From: Sphagnum compactum
Lineage: Eukaryota; Bryophyta; Sphagnopsida; Sphagnales
DNA length: 64,000 nucleotides
Assembly: GCA_965153455.1 (NCBI GenBank)
Contig: OZ234494.1
Span: forward strand, 8,618,001 to 8,682,000
Direction of reading: 5' to 3'
A program made the translations under genes and the position numbers. A model generated the notes under the pieces. The model was not told the DNA's origin. It worked only from the letters and a program-made list of their open reading frames with translations, and searched no databases. Of the stretch, positions 11,468-24,489 are shown one piece after another. Positions within the stretch are counted from its first letter, which is position 1; each line of letters opens with the position of its first letter.

Positions 11468-11680
11468 TGCGCAGACTCCCGCCTACACTTGTGGGACCCT
11501 TCGACTCTCGTGCAGACTCTTGCCCCCACGCCTGGGACCTTGGACCCCTACATGGACTTTCACCCCCATTCCTGGGACCTTGGACTTTCGTGTGGACTCT
11601 TGTTTGCACTTTTGAAACCCTTTGGTTCTCACGTAGACTCTCACCCCACTTTCGAGACCTTCGACTCTCGCGGTGGGATA
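11468..11680. repeat. 40-bp minisatellite, about five diverged units
   Basis: Units of about 40 bp share GACTCTCGTGCAGACTCTTG and CCTGGGACCTT. The block is GC-rich within AT-rich flanks. The ORFs across it on both strands are by-products: 40 is not a multiple of three, so each unit is read in a new frame. Confidence 0.8.
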
Positions 11681-11689
11681 ATATTTTGA

Positions 11690-13290
11690 TTTTGAATCAA
11701 TTGATTAAACAAATGATTTTGAAAGGTTTGAAACTTGCCTATCATTACATTTTACATGTTTAAATTTTAGTTTTCATGAAGTCATTGCATATCAATACGC
11801 ATTTAAAGAAAGCCACAACAAAAAGAGCCAAAGAATATTACAAAATCTGACCCAAATTTGAATTCTCAAAAACTCTTCAAATTGGTATTGCACATTCAAT
11901 GCTACACACACAAACCATGGAATTGCCAATGCTTTAAATGGGTTGACGGTTTTTATAAAATTCATGTAATGTAACAACCACCTTTGATGAAAATGGAAAC
12001 AAAATTGTGACCAAGAAATTATTTCGGGTTTAACTTTCTATAAGTTGATAGTATCTTAATTTATAATCATCATGAATGTAAGGATTTAAATAGTGGATAT
12101 CGGGTAAAATTATGCGCATCCATTACAAGATGATTACATACCATAGCCCAACTAACAAGCTCAGTTGCTCCCTTCAAAGCATTTGGAGCACAAATTCAAA
12201 ACAACCACAATTGGAAGAAGTTAGGTTCTAGAAGCCTCATTTGAAGAATGCACCTATGAAGAATACCCCACCTTTGCCCCACCTTCCTCCTCCATGAAAT
12301 GTTTAATTAAAAATTTTAGCAAGTTAAAATAATTATGCAAAAATTATATCTCTAGACAAAAATGTATATTTTCACACATTATCAAACTAAGTATATCATC
12401 ATTTTAGTACATTGTAAACTAAAATTTACATAGAAATAATATTCAATTACATGCATTAATAAAATATACAACCTTAATAACTTATCTTTTGGAATTTTTA
12501 ATTCTCATAAAAAATAAATTTTACAAAATTGCACTTTACATAACCATAGGTTTACATATATATAAATATATATATAAATCAATTTTTTTTCTATTTTAAA
12601 TAAATATGAAGACATTTATATATATTATAATCAAAAATATAATTCCATAATATCATTAATTATGTATTATGTATTACTCAATATGTTAAAAATAATAATA
12701 TATTTAAACCAATATTTAAGCCAATATTATACATCATAAAAAATAAAATTTACATAAAGACTTGTGTTATATCTTTATAAAATATAAAATATTACCGACC
12801 TACTATACAATTATTTTAGGTTAGAAATTATTTATTATATGTCAAAAAGTTTTAAATAAATTTTCAATCATACATAGGATTAATATGTGGGAAAAATTAT
12901 TAAAAGAAGTAAAAAATCATATGCTTCAATTAATTTTTTTAAATATGAATCAAAATATTTTAAAATATTTATTAAATTAGAGACTTTATATTTTTATTTT
13001 TTGAAATGTGTTTACAATTTTAAGAGGGGAAAACATAAATATGTACATCATTGAAAAAATCTTAAACATGAATTTTAAATTTTCAAATTTTGACAAACTC
13101 TGAACTTTAACATTAATTAGTAACTTTTACATTAAACCCTAAACATTTGTACCATCAGTGTGACCAATTTTTCATTATGTTCATTTTTATATATGTTAAA
13201 TCATATTGTAAGGTGAACGAATAATTTTGAAAACATGAATTTCATGATATATTGATGGGGAATCAAATATTTAAAAAATATTCTTATGTC
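11690..13290. other. AT-rich intergenic sequence, nothing recognised
   Basis: Strongly AT-rich with short A and T runs and no reading frame, repeat or RNA gene that can be supported. Confidence 0.6.
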
Positions 13291-13299
13291 TCATGCTGA

Positions 13300-14210
13300 A
13301 TGCAAATATCCCATGATGATGCGGATATTGCATTTAAACTCCATAACTTTGTTCAAATGACCTACTATTAATGTGAAGAACTTTGCAATACTTTCATTTA
13401 TTTGAATCAATATGTAAAGCACATTATTGAGCATGGAATAAGTATTCTAAGAAAATCCTTTTGTTTCATGGTTTAAGATATGATTGCAATATGATGTAAA
13501 TATTGTTTTTCTTCTAGGTTTTGGTATGGTTATGTAATACCCCTCCAAGTTTCAAGTTATGGAACCCAATGTATCTCTAGGAAAACTTATGAAAGGTATT
13601 GTAGGTGTATTGTGTAGTTTTGAGGATGAACAATACCCCTTCAATAGTATAAACCCATGGTGTTTAGTCACATAATACCTTAATGAGGGTATTCATTTCT
13701 TTATAGGTTTTGGTAGGATTATGCAATACCTTTCCACGTGTCAAAAGATATGTTATGGAGCCCAATATATTTTTGGGATACTTGGAGAAGGGTAATGCAT
13801 GTTCATTGAGTTTTTTTGGGCATGAACAATACCCTTTTAATAGCCTAGACCAAAATAATTTAGCCTATGGTGTTTACAATGTAAGGCAATGAAGGTATTG
13901 AAATCCCTCTAGATTTTGGTAAGGTTACGCATTATCCTTTCACATGTCAAAAGATATGTTATGGAGCCCAATGTATTTTTGGGATACCTTGAAAGGAATA
14001 TTGCAACGTGGCCCAATGAAGGTATTGTAGTGTAACCCAATGAAGGTATTACAATTTAGCCCAATGAAGGTATTACATTCCTTCTAGATTTTTTTAAGGC
14101 TATGCAATACCCTTTGAATTGTCAAAAAATATGATATGGAGCCCAAACAATTTCAAGGATGCTTAGTATGAGATATGGCACGTTCATGGAATATTTTGCT
14201 TTACGAACCA
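13300..14210. repeat. Degenerate tandem array, about 190-bp units
   Basis: Four diverged units begin near 13516, 13705, 13911 and 14086. Each has a TAGGTTTTGGTA-like start, then TATGCAATACC..., GATATGTTATGGAGCCCAA and GGGATACTT. Spacing is 175-206 bp. Between units 3 and 4 (about 13980-14075) a 27-bp subrepeat (CCCAATGAAGGTATT) occurs three times. Part of the unit is found inverted at 8.9-9.26 kb. Confidence 0.78.
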
Positions 14211-14479
14211 AAGTACAACATGCATTAAATGCATCTAAATTGAACTAGAGCTTAACATTGCTTTGATTATTCACTTGGTTTGCAATACCTCTATGGAAAA
14301 CACTCTCTAAACAAAACTTGCAATACCTTTATACAGGTGGTGTTAAATACTTTAATCATCCCCTTCTTTATTTGTTTGACTGAACAAGAGCAAACTCCAT
14401 GCAATAACTTCATATTATTCTTTCTTCATCGTTGTCAACCATTAGGGGTCTATTGCAATGGCAACCATGTAAGTGGGGT

Positions 14480-14870
14480 TTGGTAGGTACCTACTTAAAA
14501 TGTTGGTAGGTAGGACAATGGAAGGGCAGGTAGGTGGGTGGGGATGAAAGTTGAGTAAGTAGATGGGGAAGAGTCTACTTTTAATTTAAGTATATAGGTA
14601 AGTAGGTTGGTGGGGGACAGTGGGGGGTAGTGGGTGGGTGGGTGGAAAAAGTTTCAAAAGCAAAAAAAAAAAAAACCAGGTGGGGGACGGGGAGAAAATA
14701 AAGTTCCAAAAAAAAAACAGAGATCAGAGGGAAAAAAAAACTGGGAAGGGGGTGGGGAGAAAATAAAGTTGGGAAAAAAAACTGAGATCAGGGCTGAGAA
14801 AGGGCAAACAAAAAAAGTCAACCTGGGATGGCACAGGGATAGAAAAGAGAATCCTATCAGTGCACCACCC
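14480..14870. repeat. G-rich repeat copy and purine tract
   Basis: 14480-14690 is the direct copy of 8745-8900. It passes into an almost pure purine tract (GGGAAAAAA blocks) with two similar subunits around GGGGAGAAAATAAAGTT. Open frames across it are composition artefacts. Confidence 0.75.
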
Positions 14871-16064
14871 ATCCGTGTTGGTGCACTGGTGGGTGCTGGT
14901 TCACTCTGGCGGTTTTTAATGACTTGTTTGCTTGAAATTTTGAGCAGATTATACTTAGAAAAGCTGTGACAGGCTAAAAGTCTGCGCTGGTCACAGCATA
15001 ATAGTCACATGCCACTTATGGTGAAAAGAATAGTCACATACCTTTGCAATCAGGTTGCCTGCTCTCTGGAGCGTCAAGGCATTCATCCATCACAAAAAGA
15101 CCAGGCATATCGCTTCCCCTAGATGATTTGACTCTGGCTGGTGCAGTCACCGAAAATGCAGCAGCAAACCTGTAGCAAAGTCTCAACCAAACAACTCTTA
15201 TATATGGTCAATATCATCCAAGCAGCTCTGATACAGGTTTAGACTGATCTATGACCAATTTTGCTACAATCTTCACCAGACATTAAAGCATGTATACCAC
15301 AAACTAGTCAATGGAATAGGTTCACCTCAACAGTACCCTCTGTCAGGATGTACTTCAAGGGCCACCAGGACAGCTAACTCTTTGCACAATTTGGCCCTGG
15401 CATCATAAGCCACATTGTGGCTTTGATGTTATGGCCAAAACCAAGCACTTCAACTCAGTCTGATTCACTATGGAGACAGAAGCTCTAGGGACTGTACTGC
15501 CTCTACCTATGTGTTTGTGTAAAAGAGCCTTAAAACCAGCATCAATATGAAGGTCCTTCAGCAGCTAAAAATGGCAAGTTTCTCCCAGTTCCACAACAGA
15601 CCCCATTTACCCCATCTCACTTATCAGTCCTCAACACTTCATATAGAATATTGCATAATTCATATGCCTGCCTGCAAGAGGGACTCTGTATTATGCAGAA
15701 TCAAATCATAAGCATGGGCACTTAGCATGATTAAGACAAACAAACACATGTGATTCTTTCCTGCCTGATGTACTGTGCTTAGCATGTCTACACTTCCTAT
15801 CTAAACAAAACAGAGTTGTAGGACATTGCAAAGCCTTCAGAGTCCACCTGAAAGTTCCAATTCCACAGTTTATGGACACATCAATGACAGAAAACATCTA
15901 GAAATCTATGGTCTACCTTCTTTCTACTTGCTTTTTGGAGTATGCACAATTCATTAGTGCAACAATTGCACAATGCAAAACAGAGAAACCAAGAGTGACA
16001 AGCTTGAGACAGAGAAAGGTTTCCAATTACAGCTGCAACTATCTGACATCCGAAAAAAGAAAAT
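14870..16064. other. 3' flank of SKP1; no gene seen
   Basis: Base composition is more balanced than in the surrounding repeats and no repeat is evident. It presumably contains the SKP1 3' UTR near 16064 and downstream flank. No polyadenylation site can be fixed by eye. Confidence 0.45.
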
Positions 16065-17929
16065 TCACTCAAAAGCCCATTGGTTTTCCCTTCGAACTTC
16101 CTCCTCTTCTTCTGGTGTGAAGTCATTCTTAATATTGAATGTCTTGCGAATCTCCTCTGGAGTCTTGCCTTTGATCATATCAGCCACTGTTTGACAGGTA
16201 AGATCCAGCAGATTCTTTATATTCAGATAATTTGCTGCCTGCAAGTACAGCACAAGGAGTGACTTCAGGATTATAGTTAAATAGCAACTTACTGCCGATT
16301 CAATAATAATGTCAGAAATCATTCTGAATTGGATCTCACATTGACACAGAAACAGTTAATATCTCCACAGACATGGTAGATGTGCCCATGCCATTGTCTT
16401 CTTCTAGAACACTTATCTTTTAGCATTACTTGGCCATCATCCCAAAACAGAGACAAAAAGGAAAGGGCTGCACAGCACCAAAACATGAGCAAGGAATAAA
16501 ATGAAGCCTTGAAACTCAGAGGGTTACTCCCAGACAAAACATAATTCAACAAAGTATTCAATGGCAATTATTAGTGCTTACACTGATGACTTCATCAGCT
16601 CTAACAGTGCATGTAGAGTATTACATGACAATGACCCACAATCTATAACAGCTACAAGATCCTAGGTTGGCATTCGATCTACTGTCTTGGGTACAAGTTT
16701 TGTCCTTAAATGATCCCAAAGGCAGCCTTTCTACAACGCTTCTGGCATATTTAGGGAAAGAAAACTGAAGAAATAACAGCATATACCCATCAGATTGCAG
16801 AGAAATCACCACATCAACACACTTTGAAATAACAAGACAGTGAGTGTCATCACCTGCATCAGAATAGGAGAGGTGGGCTGTCATGACTACCCACTGACTT
16901 CATCAGCTCCTGACTGTGGATGTCTAAAATATATACTAATTTGCCCAAAATTCAAGCAAACCATTATACAAAATATGTGTCCTCAGTTGCTGTTACATTT
17001 CTGGAGCAATGGGCAGACCCAGTTCATGATGTTGGCTATCTGAAAAATACTCAAGCATCTCCTGGTATTGAGAGAATGATAGGCAATCTCTGAGAAATGC
17101 AAAACTGTAAAAGACAAACAATTGTGACATTCTGAAGCCATAGTGAATATCTACTGGAAAAAGCAAATCACTGTCATACTGGTGACCTGCTGTGGTAACC
17201 TTATACATTCTTACCAAGAAGAGTTCAAACCTTACACAAATGGGACAATTTCCACACAGACCACAGTGAGCCATGAACAAAACTGGTTCACATCCGGGCA
17301 AGATACACCAGTTTTGCTGGCAGAGAACTGAGTGCAAGAAAATGTTCATCGAATATCTGATAATCCAAGAGGAGTAAAGGCTTCATGAAATCATAGCATG
17401 ATATCTTGTAGCAACAGACAAATAGTGTGAATGAGATTCACATGGCGGCAGCTTACATCCCTGAGAAGCAGCATTCAAATAGTGTGTTTCCCCTATTTAC
17501 CATACAGTGCCGCCCACACCAGAATAGGGTCTACAATAGGGTATGCATCATCGGTTAGGACGTTATTTTTTGCGGCTACATCCGCAGCGGCAGGAAATTG
17601 AGATGGGGGAAAAGGTGAGAGAAGCTCACCAAGATAAGATCAAACAGAGTCGCCTGATCGACCTTCACGAAGTCCTGATCCCAGGCCTTGACTTCATCCT
17701 CAGGCGTCGCCGGCTTATCGTCGGTAGACTTCTGATTATCGACATGATACTTACAATACTCTATAACCTTTGCTAGAATCTTGCTGGAGACGTTGGGCAA
17801 CGGAATCGGATGATCCATACCAGTGTCCTCAATCATGTTCTTCACGGTCTGCGACTCGAAAGCTACGGCCTCTTCCACCTCAAACATCTCATCATCTGAG
17901 CTCTTCAGCTTCACCCGCTTCTCCGTCAT
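16065..17929 (-). CDS. SKP1: SKP1-like protein, two exons (17929-17630 and 16238-16065)
   Basis: SKP1 is the adaptor that joins an F-box protein to cullin-1 in SCF ubiquitin ligases in nucleus and cytosol. Exon 1 (300 bp, 100 codons) starts [12 protein letters not shown] and ends ATLFDLIL at a GTGAGC donor (17629-17624). Exon 2 (174 bp) begins [13 protein letters not shown] after a CAG acceptor (16241-16239) and ends ENQWAFE-stop. The joined protein is 157 residues, the usual plant length. Residues about 5-65 form the POZ-like fold; about 80-157 form the C-terminal part with [17 protein letters not shown], which binds F-box proteins. The intron (1391 bp) is phase 0, within the conserved LILAANYL stretch. 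An in-frame ATG lies 99 bases upstream (18028), but its extension does not resemble the family, so the internal MTEK start is preferred. No broken residue is seen; it looks functional. Confidence 0.95.
16239..17629 (-). other. SKP1 intron
   Basis: Bounded by GTGAGC at the donor and TTGCAG at the acceptor on the minus strand, phase 0. No transposon or nested gene is recognised inside. The open frames within it, up to 118 codons, show no motif. Confidence 0.9.
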
Positions 17930-18300
17930 GGTCCCTGCTGCACACACGCCGGGGGTGGGGGGGAGAAAAAACACACAACAAAGGAGGAGGACACACACAC
18001 ACAAATCCCGACCCCGAGGTTCTTGCACCCATGCGTGTTATGCAACGGCATAAGAAAAAACAAAACAAAACGAAACGAAACGAAAAACTGGCAAAAACCG
18101 TGCGAGAAACGAGCACGAGCACAAGAGCAGAGAGGGCAAAAGAGGGCTTTCTTTTCCACGCAATGGAATTTGTGAGGATGATTATGCCAATTTCGAGGCA
18201 AATCAAATAGAAGAATAGGCAGGTAACTAGCTGTTCATTGGCCAAGACCGAACGGGCAGGATCTTGCTCATTCCACAGGGACAAAAAAAAGGCTCTACTG
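17930..18300 (-). promoter_or_regulatory. SKP1 5' UTR / proximal promoter region
   Basis: Immediately upstream of the SKP1 start, composition shifts to GC-rich with C-rich and (GTGT)n-like tracts (seen on plus as ACACAC and GGGGTGGGG). This fits a 5' UTR and core promoter of a housekeeping gene. No TATA box or transcription start can be assigned with confidence. Confidence 0.45.
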
Positions 18301-21300
18301 ACTGACGTGACCTAATGTGTGCCTTCCGTTTGAGGACGTCCTTTTCATCGTGATGTGGCGTAATCTATACTCTCCATTTTATGTCGTCTGGCTTCCTTCC
18401 ACCTGTCCTTTCTTTTTGGGTGGACACTCAGGTCACGGTAATGTTACGAGTACCCATAATCCCAGCCGTCCAGTCTGTCACAAGATCTAACTTCAGATTT
18501 TTTTATAAAAAATCAGATGTCTCCAAAGAGAGAAATAACTTCATCTATGTATAAAAGTTGGTTCGTCATGATTAAGAAAAATTGGTACTAATTCATTGAC
18601 AATTTTGTAAATAGAAAAATCACATGCAAAGATTATGAAACCATTGTCCAAGATTTAGGAGATTGTGTAAGTGTGGGGTAATGACCTCGGAGTGGGGCAT
18701 CATTTCCAAAATAAGCACCCCTTGGGTAATGCCCTGCTCCTCAGCATTGCCTTGTGTAAAGCATTCATAGAATTTCATGTTAGATTTTCTCCTTATGGTA
18801 CCCATCGGGTATCATGTGAATTTTTTGAAAAAAAGGAGCAGAGTGAAATGCTTGTTTGAGCGGGCATTTTGTTTTTCAAAATTCCCTGCCTTTTGCAAAG
18901 GACAGGTTCTGCTTATAATATGCCCTCTAGATACACTGAAAACATTCTACCAGTGTTTTATGAACAGGGGAAGTCCTGTGCCCAAGGGTATATCATGATA
19001 AAGGGGAGGGTGCTCCAGTGGTTTTAATTGGTTAATATCCCCCTAGGAATTTGACCCATATACCAAGGTATGCCCAATGGTAGGGATCTTCCACAAAAAA
19101 CTCACCTTGACAAAAGCATAACAATATGCATGCCCATTCTTTCACTCATTCTTTTGTCCCCATGTTTCCTCTCCAATCATGCATTCAATCAAGCAATATG
19201 CATGACCCATGAGAACCAATCATGTATTCAGTCAAACAAGACACATGTCACTCACTAGATGGCACCATGGTACTCACTAGAACTTACAACATTTGTCTTG
19301 ACCTTCAAGGTGGAGAAATGAAAATGTGGTGGAATTGCACTTTCACACTTAAGGCCAAGGACAATATGGTAGCTTATTCTAGCCCAGCATTTGGAAACAC
19401 CCCTACCCATGGGTTTTACCTGTAATAAAGCATAAGGTGAACCTAAGCATGTGTAGGAGGAAGAGAGTTATTGCATAAAGACCCTAAAGAACAGGAGGTG
19501 TCTTTAGTATGCATAATTTTTTTCACATTCTTAAGGAGTATGCAGTTTTGAAATGTGGTTATACTATTATGGTACTTATTTGTGAAATTCTTGAATTTTT
19601 TTGGTAAATATTTGACAACAATGTTGAAAGCTCTAAAAACCCTAGTCACAATATGTTGAAAGTTCAAGAAACTTTGCAATTTGCAAGCTCAAATTAAGAG
19701 TGATAGTGCTTGACAATTTGTTTGTGAAAGGATGGTTTTTGATTTTTTGGTGCTACTTTCTCTTGACTTTTATTCAATGTCACTAGAGATTTTTGAAAAT
19801 GTTAAAAGTTTTCCCATAGACATTTGTCACATGTTTGCACTAAGATATTAGTAGAAAGTAAAATTATACTTGTGAATGGGAATAGGAGGGGCATTATAAA
19901 CAACTATTTCAAATAGAGGATTTTCATGGTGATGTGTCCCAAATGTTGGTCACAAGGTATCAAGGAAATTTCTATAATATGAGGTTATCACTATCCTAAT
20001 CTTGGGCTTGCAACCAAAGCTAAACCATGAAAATAAAAACAAGTTGAAAAAATGTCCTGAAATTCGAACACATCTTCATAAGTATGACAAAATGAATTTC
20101 AACAATATCAAGTTTTCCACTTTAGAAGTTGGAGTCTTGCAATATCTTGAATGTTTTGGACAAAAGAGTAAATTAAAAAAAATATTCAAATTAAGTTTTA
20201 TTTATATCGTTGGAAAAGTCTTTTTATGTAGATAATGAAAATGTGTTTGTATTCTTCATTTGAAAATTTGAAATGCAAGTTATGAATTTTTTTAAAACCA
20301 AGAAACAACCTAACATTTTGATTTTTGACCATTAAAACCTAGGAAATAGGGGTCAAATGACTTTTAAATTGAACATGTGATGACTTGTTGGAAAAAATGT
20401 CAAGGGCAACAGCTTTTCAATTGAAACTACTTTATGGGGGTTATGTGTACAAAGTTATGGGTTTCATAACTTGGCAAATTTTAGAACTTTTAAGATTCCC
20501 ATGAAGGAATCTTAGGATTTTTGACCACTTTGGTGCAACCTCTATTACTAGTCACAAAATATATTATACAGACAAGAATGGTGAACTCCTTTCAAAGCAA
20601 AGTTGCATTTTTGTGAATTGGGTTGTGTGTGTTGTCCCATGCACCATTTTGGATTCAATTTACATCAATATTATTTTTCTTTATTTGTGTAAATTCATTT
20701 CACTTTGAATTTTTACTTATGAATTAATCATAGTCCCACCTTGGAATTCATGTAGCTTTTTTATTTGTGAGAGCTAAAAAAAATGCCATGGGTTTACATT
20801 ATGTTGCAAAACTAATAATGATAGGTTTTAAACCTTTGATACCACTTGATAAACCTAGAAATGCATCACTAAGTGTTGTGAAAAACATGAAAACCTTGTG
20901 GGCATTCATTAACTCCATGCATTAAAACAAACAAGATATGTGGGAATTTTAAAATGGGACTTTGATGAATTTAATATGTTGAATTGAAGGTGAAGTTAAT
21001 TTACATGAACCAAAAAAGAAGATGGTTAATACAAATTAAAGCCAAATTCGTGCATTGATAAACAATATGCAACTCACATTCACAAAACACACCATGGTTT
21101 TGACATGGAAGGAGTCACCATTATCCTATTTTATATTATAATATGTAGATGGCAATGGGGGTTTACATTGAAATTGCAAAAAATTCCAAGGTTCCCAAGT
21201 TGGAGTTGGCTTGAAATTGTTAATTTTGATATTTTGATATGTTGTGAGTTCATAACTCTTTCATATGAATTTTGATTCAAAAGCTTTTAAGGAAAAATTA

Positions 21301-22540
21301 TAATCTTTGAAGTGATCTTTCCAATTTAGTATCAAACTTTTCAATGGGAGGTGGTTCAACCCTTCAAAACATTGAAATAATGGTTATGAGTCATTTTATC
21401 AATTTGACTTCCAACCTTTCTCTTGAACATAATTCTCTCTACACATGCTTGTTTTCTCAATGCAAACCCACAAGAGTATTATAATTTTCAAGATCTTTCC
21501 AATAGTCTAAAGAGGGCCCAATTTGGACAAGGTTAAATGTTCCAAACCTTATTCCAAACTAATGAAACATTTTGAGATTTTAAATTTCAAAAATTGAGGT
21601 GCATTTGAAAGTTTTTAGAATGCTTCCCTTTGATTCCCACGTGTTGTCACTCTCTTGTGTCATATTTGTTTAGTTTTACGAAATATATGCAAATTCTCGA
21701 AAGAAGCAATAGTTGGACTAATGCAAGTTTATGTTTTCATTTGTTTCCATTGACTAAAATGATGAAATGAACGCATGTTGATGAAAACACAAGAAAAAAA
21801 TGCAATTTTGTGACTAGAACCTACAACTAATGTTTAGTAGTAGGTGACATATATGATTAAAATCCAACTAATTGCATTGGACAAATTGTATGTCACCATA
21901 GTCACAAACAACATGGATTGTGGACAAAAAAAATAAATCAATAAAATCTGGTTTCATTTTTTAACTAACCATATTCTCATTTGGTCATTTGTGACTACCA
22001 TGCAAATAATTTGCTCACTGGTAATAAGAAATGATCTATTGCCATGTGGCATCATTTTTACAGTATTTGGAAATGATTTTAATGCAATTTTGAAAATTTG
22101 TATCTTCCATTTTCAATGGTCTTAATTCATGGCATGTGGCAAAATAAACTCTTGCCACATGGCATACTAATTGATTTTTATTAAAAAATGAATTAAGAAA
22201 AGTAATTAAATTGGATGGTTTTATATCATGACATGTGGAACAATAAAAATTCTTTGTATGGCAAAATAATTGAAATTTGGCCACAATATATTTAAAATAA
22301 ATATTTTGTTAATTAACCAAATATATTATAAGAAAAATCTCATTTTGTGACTTGTCTTATGTAATTAAAAGTGTCATTTGCAACTATTTATAATGCACAC
22401 ATACTTATATAATTTACAACATTGAAGGGAAGGAAAAAAGATATGAAATATATTTTATAGTTGCAACATAGTTTGAAGAATGATCAAAAGTTTTCAAATT
22501 TGACCAAATAGTTACAAAAATGATGAATGTTAGTTGCAAA
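18301..22540. other. AT-rich intergenic sequence; no gene recognised
   Basis: Only short open frames without motifs. At 22020-22270 there are GCCATGTGGCA / TGCCACATGGC-type inverted motifs similar to those in the CACTA elements, so the right end may be a worn remnant of that family, but no termini could be fixed. Confidence 0.5.
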
Positions 22541-22544
22541 TGAC

Positions 22545-23184
22545 TTTTAAGGCTATAAATTTTTCTAGGCCAATTTTTGAAGAATTCTAATTTTGTACCG
22601 AAAATCAAACTTTACCGATTTCGAAATACAAATCGATTTTATGTTTCTACCGATTTTACATTATTACTAAATTTTAGTTAGAACCAATTTTAGGTTATTA
22701 CTAATTTTGAGAAGTTGTTTATTAATATATTCAAAAAATTAGCTATTGCTTTTGACTTCAGTTCTAGATTTTAGACGTAAAATAAAGTTGGATAACTTGG
22801 AAACTATGAGGATTTCTAAGGATTTTTCATTTTTTTAGGACCCCCACCATTTTTTTATGGGCGAGGAAGTCTTCTCTTGAAGAAGCTTGAAGGTTCTTTT
22901 TTTTATCTTTGTTTTTGGATACAACTGTAATGTAATTTTTGCACTCTAAAGCTCTTTGAATGAAGTGAGTTTGTTTTTGCTCAAGTTTTTGTTTTGCAAA
23001 GTGTATTGGAGTTGTATTTCCTACATGTTGTTTTTTTATTGTCAGCTTTGGAGATGTTGTAAAGTTGTTTATTGTTATTTACTTGTTTTTCTTAAGAGAA
23101 AGTGGTAGGCTATTTGCTTAACTATTTTTCACATGTTTTAAAATGATTATTTGTCACTAAACACTAGTAGATTTGAGGTGTTTG
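22545..23184 (+). repeat. Left LTR of a 9.4-kb LTR-flanked element
   Basis: About 640 bp that match 28630-28782 plus 31468-31977. Shared landmarks are TTCTAGGCCAATT, TTTTGTACCGAAAATCAAAC, TTTTTTATGGGC, TGTAATTTTTGCACTCTAAAG and GTGGTAGG.TATTTGC. The copies are clearly diverged, so the insertion is old. Downstream at 23181 the sequence TTTGGGTATATGCACT is a poor match to the initiator-tRNA primer site. The exact left end is uncertain by about 10 bp. Confidence 0.8.
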
Positions 23185-24117
23185 GGTATATGCACTAATG
23201 AGTGGCTCATTTTTGGACAAAAAAAGAATCCACACAAAGTCCATGTTATAGTGTTAAATTGAATTTTTAATATGGTAACGTTGGTTAAATTATAATAAAA
23301 TCCATGTATTAAAAAAAATTAAGTCCATATCAATGGATGCCCACTTAGATACCTCAAAACCTTGGCTTTGGTGAAAACAAAATTCAAATCAAAGAAAATA
23401 TATAACAATTAAGGACTTGTGAAAATAAAGGGCAATTTTGAAAACATAAAAGTCCAATACTATGAAATGGTTAAAGTTTTCAAGATAAGGTTTTCAAATA
23501 TGAGTTCTTTAAATAATTTTTTTGACATACCTAGTCACTCCAAATCATTTGGATTGGAATTCTATGTGTGAGCCATGGATTATAATACCACAAATTGTTA
23601 AGCTTTAGTTCCATAGTTTTCCTTATTATTAATGATTTGAATCCTGATAAACCTCCAAGTAATAATTATTAGGAGTTGGATTGGCCTTTGGATATTTCAG
23701 CGTAGAAGACTCTTTTATTTAAATTGATGCAAGGCTTAATTAGTTTTAGGACCTAGTAAACCTTTTTAAATGCATTATCTTTTTATGTTGTAAAGAAGGG
23801 AAAGGGGATGTAGAATTAGATGTGATTTATTGATATATTGGGAATACAAGCCCATAACTAACAATAACATTTCGCCATGACAATATTAAGTTAGCCTGTA
23901 GAATAATCTTTAGGCACGAAGGATGTACTGGAAAGATTTCTAGGATGTAGTCCTAATACATCTTTATTTAGTCTTCACTTCTATCAGACGCTTAGATAGA
24001 ATCAAAATCAAACTTAAGTATTAACATTTCCACCTCAAGTGAATTACAACTTAGTAAACAACTTTAAGGGAATAGATCACAATTGCAAAAACTCTAGAAT
24101 GCGACGAATGCTGTGAA

Positions 24118-24489
24118 CTAGGTATTCGGCTCGATGATCCATGGAAAGGGGGTTAATTGGGCCTCGTAGCCAACGATAATGGCCATCACCGGGAACCCAA
24201 GTTCGACAATGAAGACGAACATCGTCGTCTTAAACCTTTCTAGCGCGGTTCCTCGAGCAGGAACGAATTCTAAATAAACTGCTAAAGCATGTGGGTTAGG
24301 AGACAATTGACGATCCCATGCCGAACGATCGACTCGAGTGCGCACCATTCTTCTAGATGGTTCTTCTTCTCGCGACCGTTGAGAAACATTCACCTCAAGC
24401 GCTACTTTGTCAAGCGGTGCTTCTTCAAGCTCTTCCTTGTCTACTGGTGCAACTGGAGGATTCGAAGGCGTAGCGACATCATCCGCCAT
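24118..24489 (-). CDS. Uncharacterised antisense ORF inside the LTR element
   Basis: I do not recognise this product. From the MADD start the frame is about 123 codons; it also continues upstream in frame to 24537. The first half is acidic and Pro/Glu-rich (PVAPVDKEELEEAPLDKVAL). An Arg-rich middle (RSREEEPSRRMVRTRVDRSA) and a hydrophobic segment (TTMFVFIVELGFPVMAIIVG) that could span a membrane follow. GC content is higher than in the surroundings. It runs opposite to the host element, so it could be a captured gene piece, an antisense ORF of the retroelement or chance. Confidence 0.3.
   Translation of the reverse strand: MADDVATPSNPPVAPVDKEELEEAPLDKVALEVNVSQRSREEEPSRRMVRTRVDRSAWDRQLSPNPHALAVYLEFVPARGTALERFKTTMFVFIVELGFPVMAIIVGYEAQLTPFPWIIEPNT

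Noticed and set aside
11177-11689. 170-codon plus ORF
   Set aside because: Overlaps the antisense of the B3 relic and then a 40-bp minisatellite; composition artefact.
14634-14969. 111-codon Lys/Gly-rich ORF
   Set aside because: Produced by a purine tract (GGGAAAAAA blocks); low complexity, no domain.
17770-18210. Plus-strand 146-codon ORF over the SKP1 first exon
   Set aside because: Antisense shadow of SKP1 exon 1 and its GC-rich leader; no motif.
22016-22560. Fourth CACTA element beginning CACTGGTAATAAG
   Set aside because: Only the CACATGGCA-type motifs are shared; no matching right terminus or TSD could be found.
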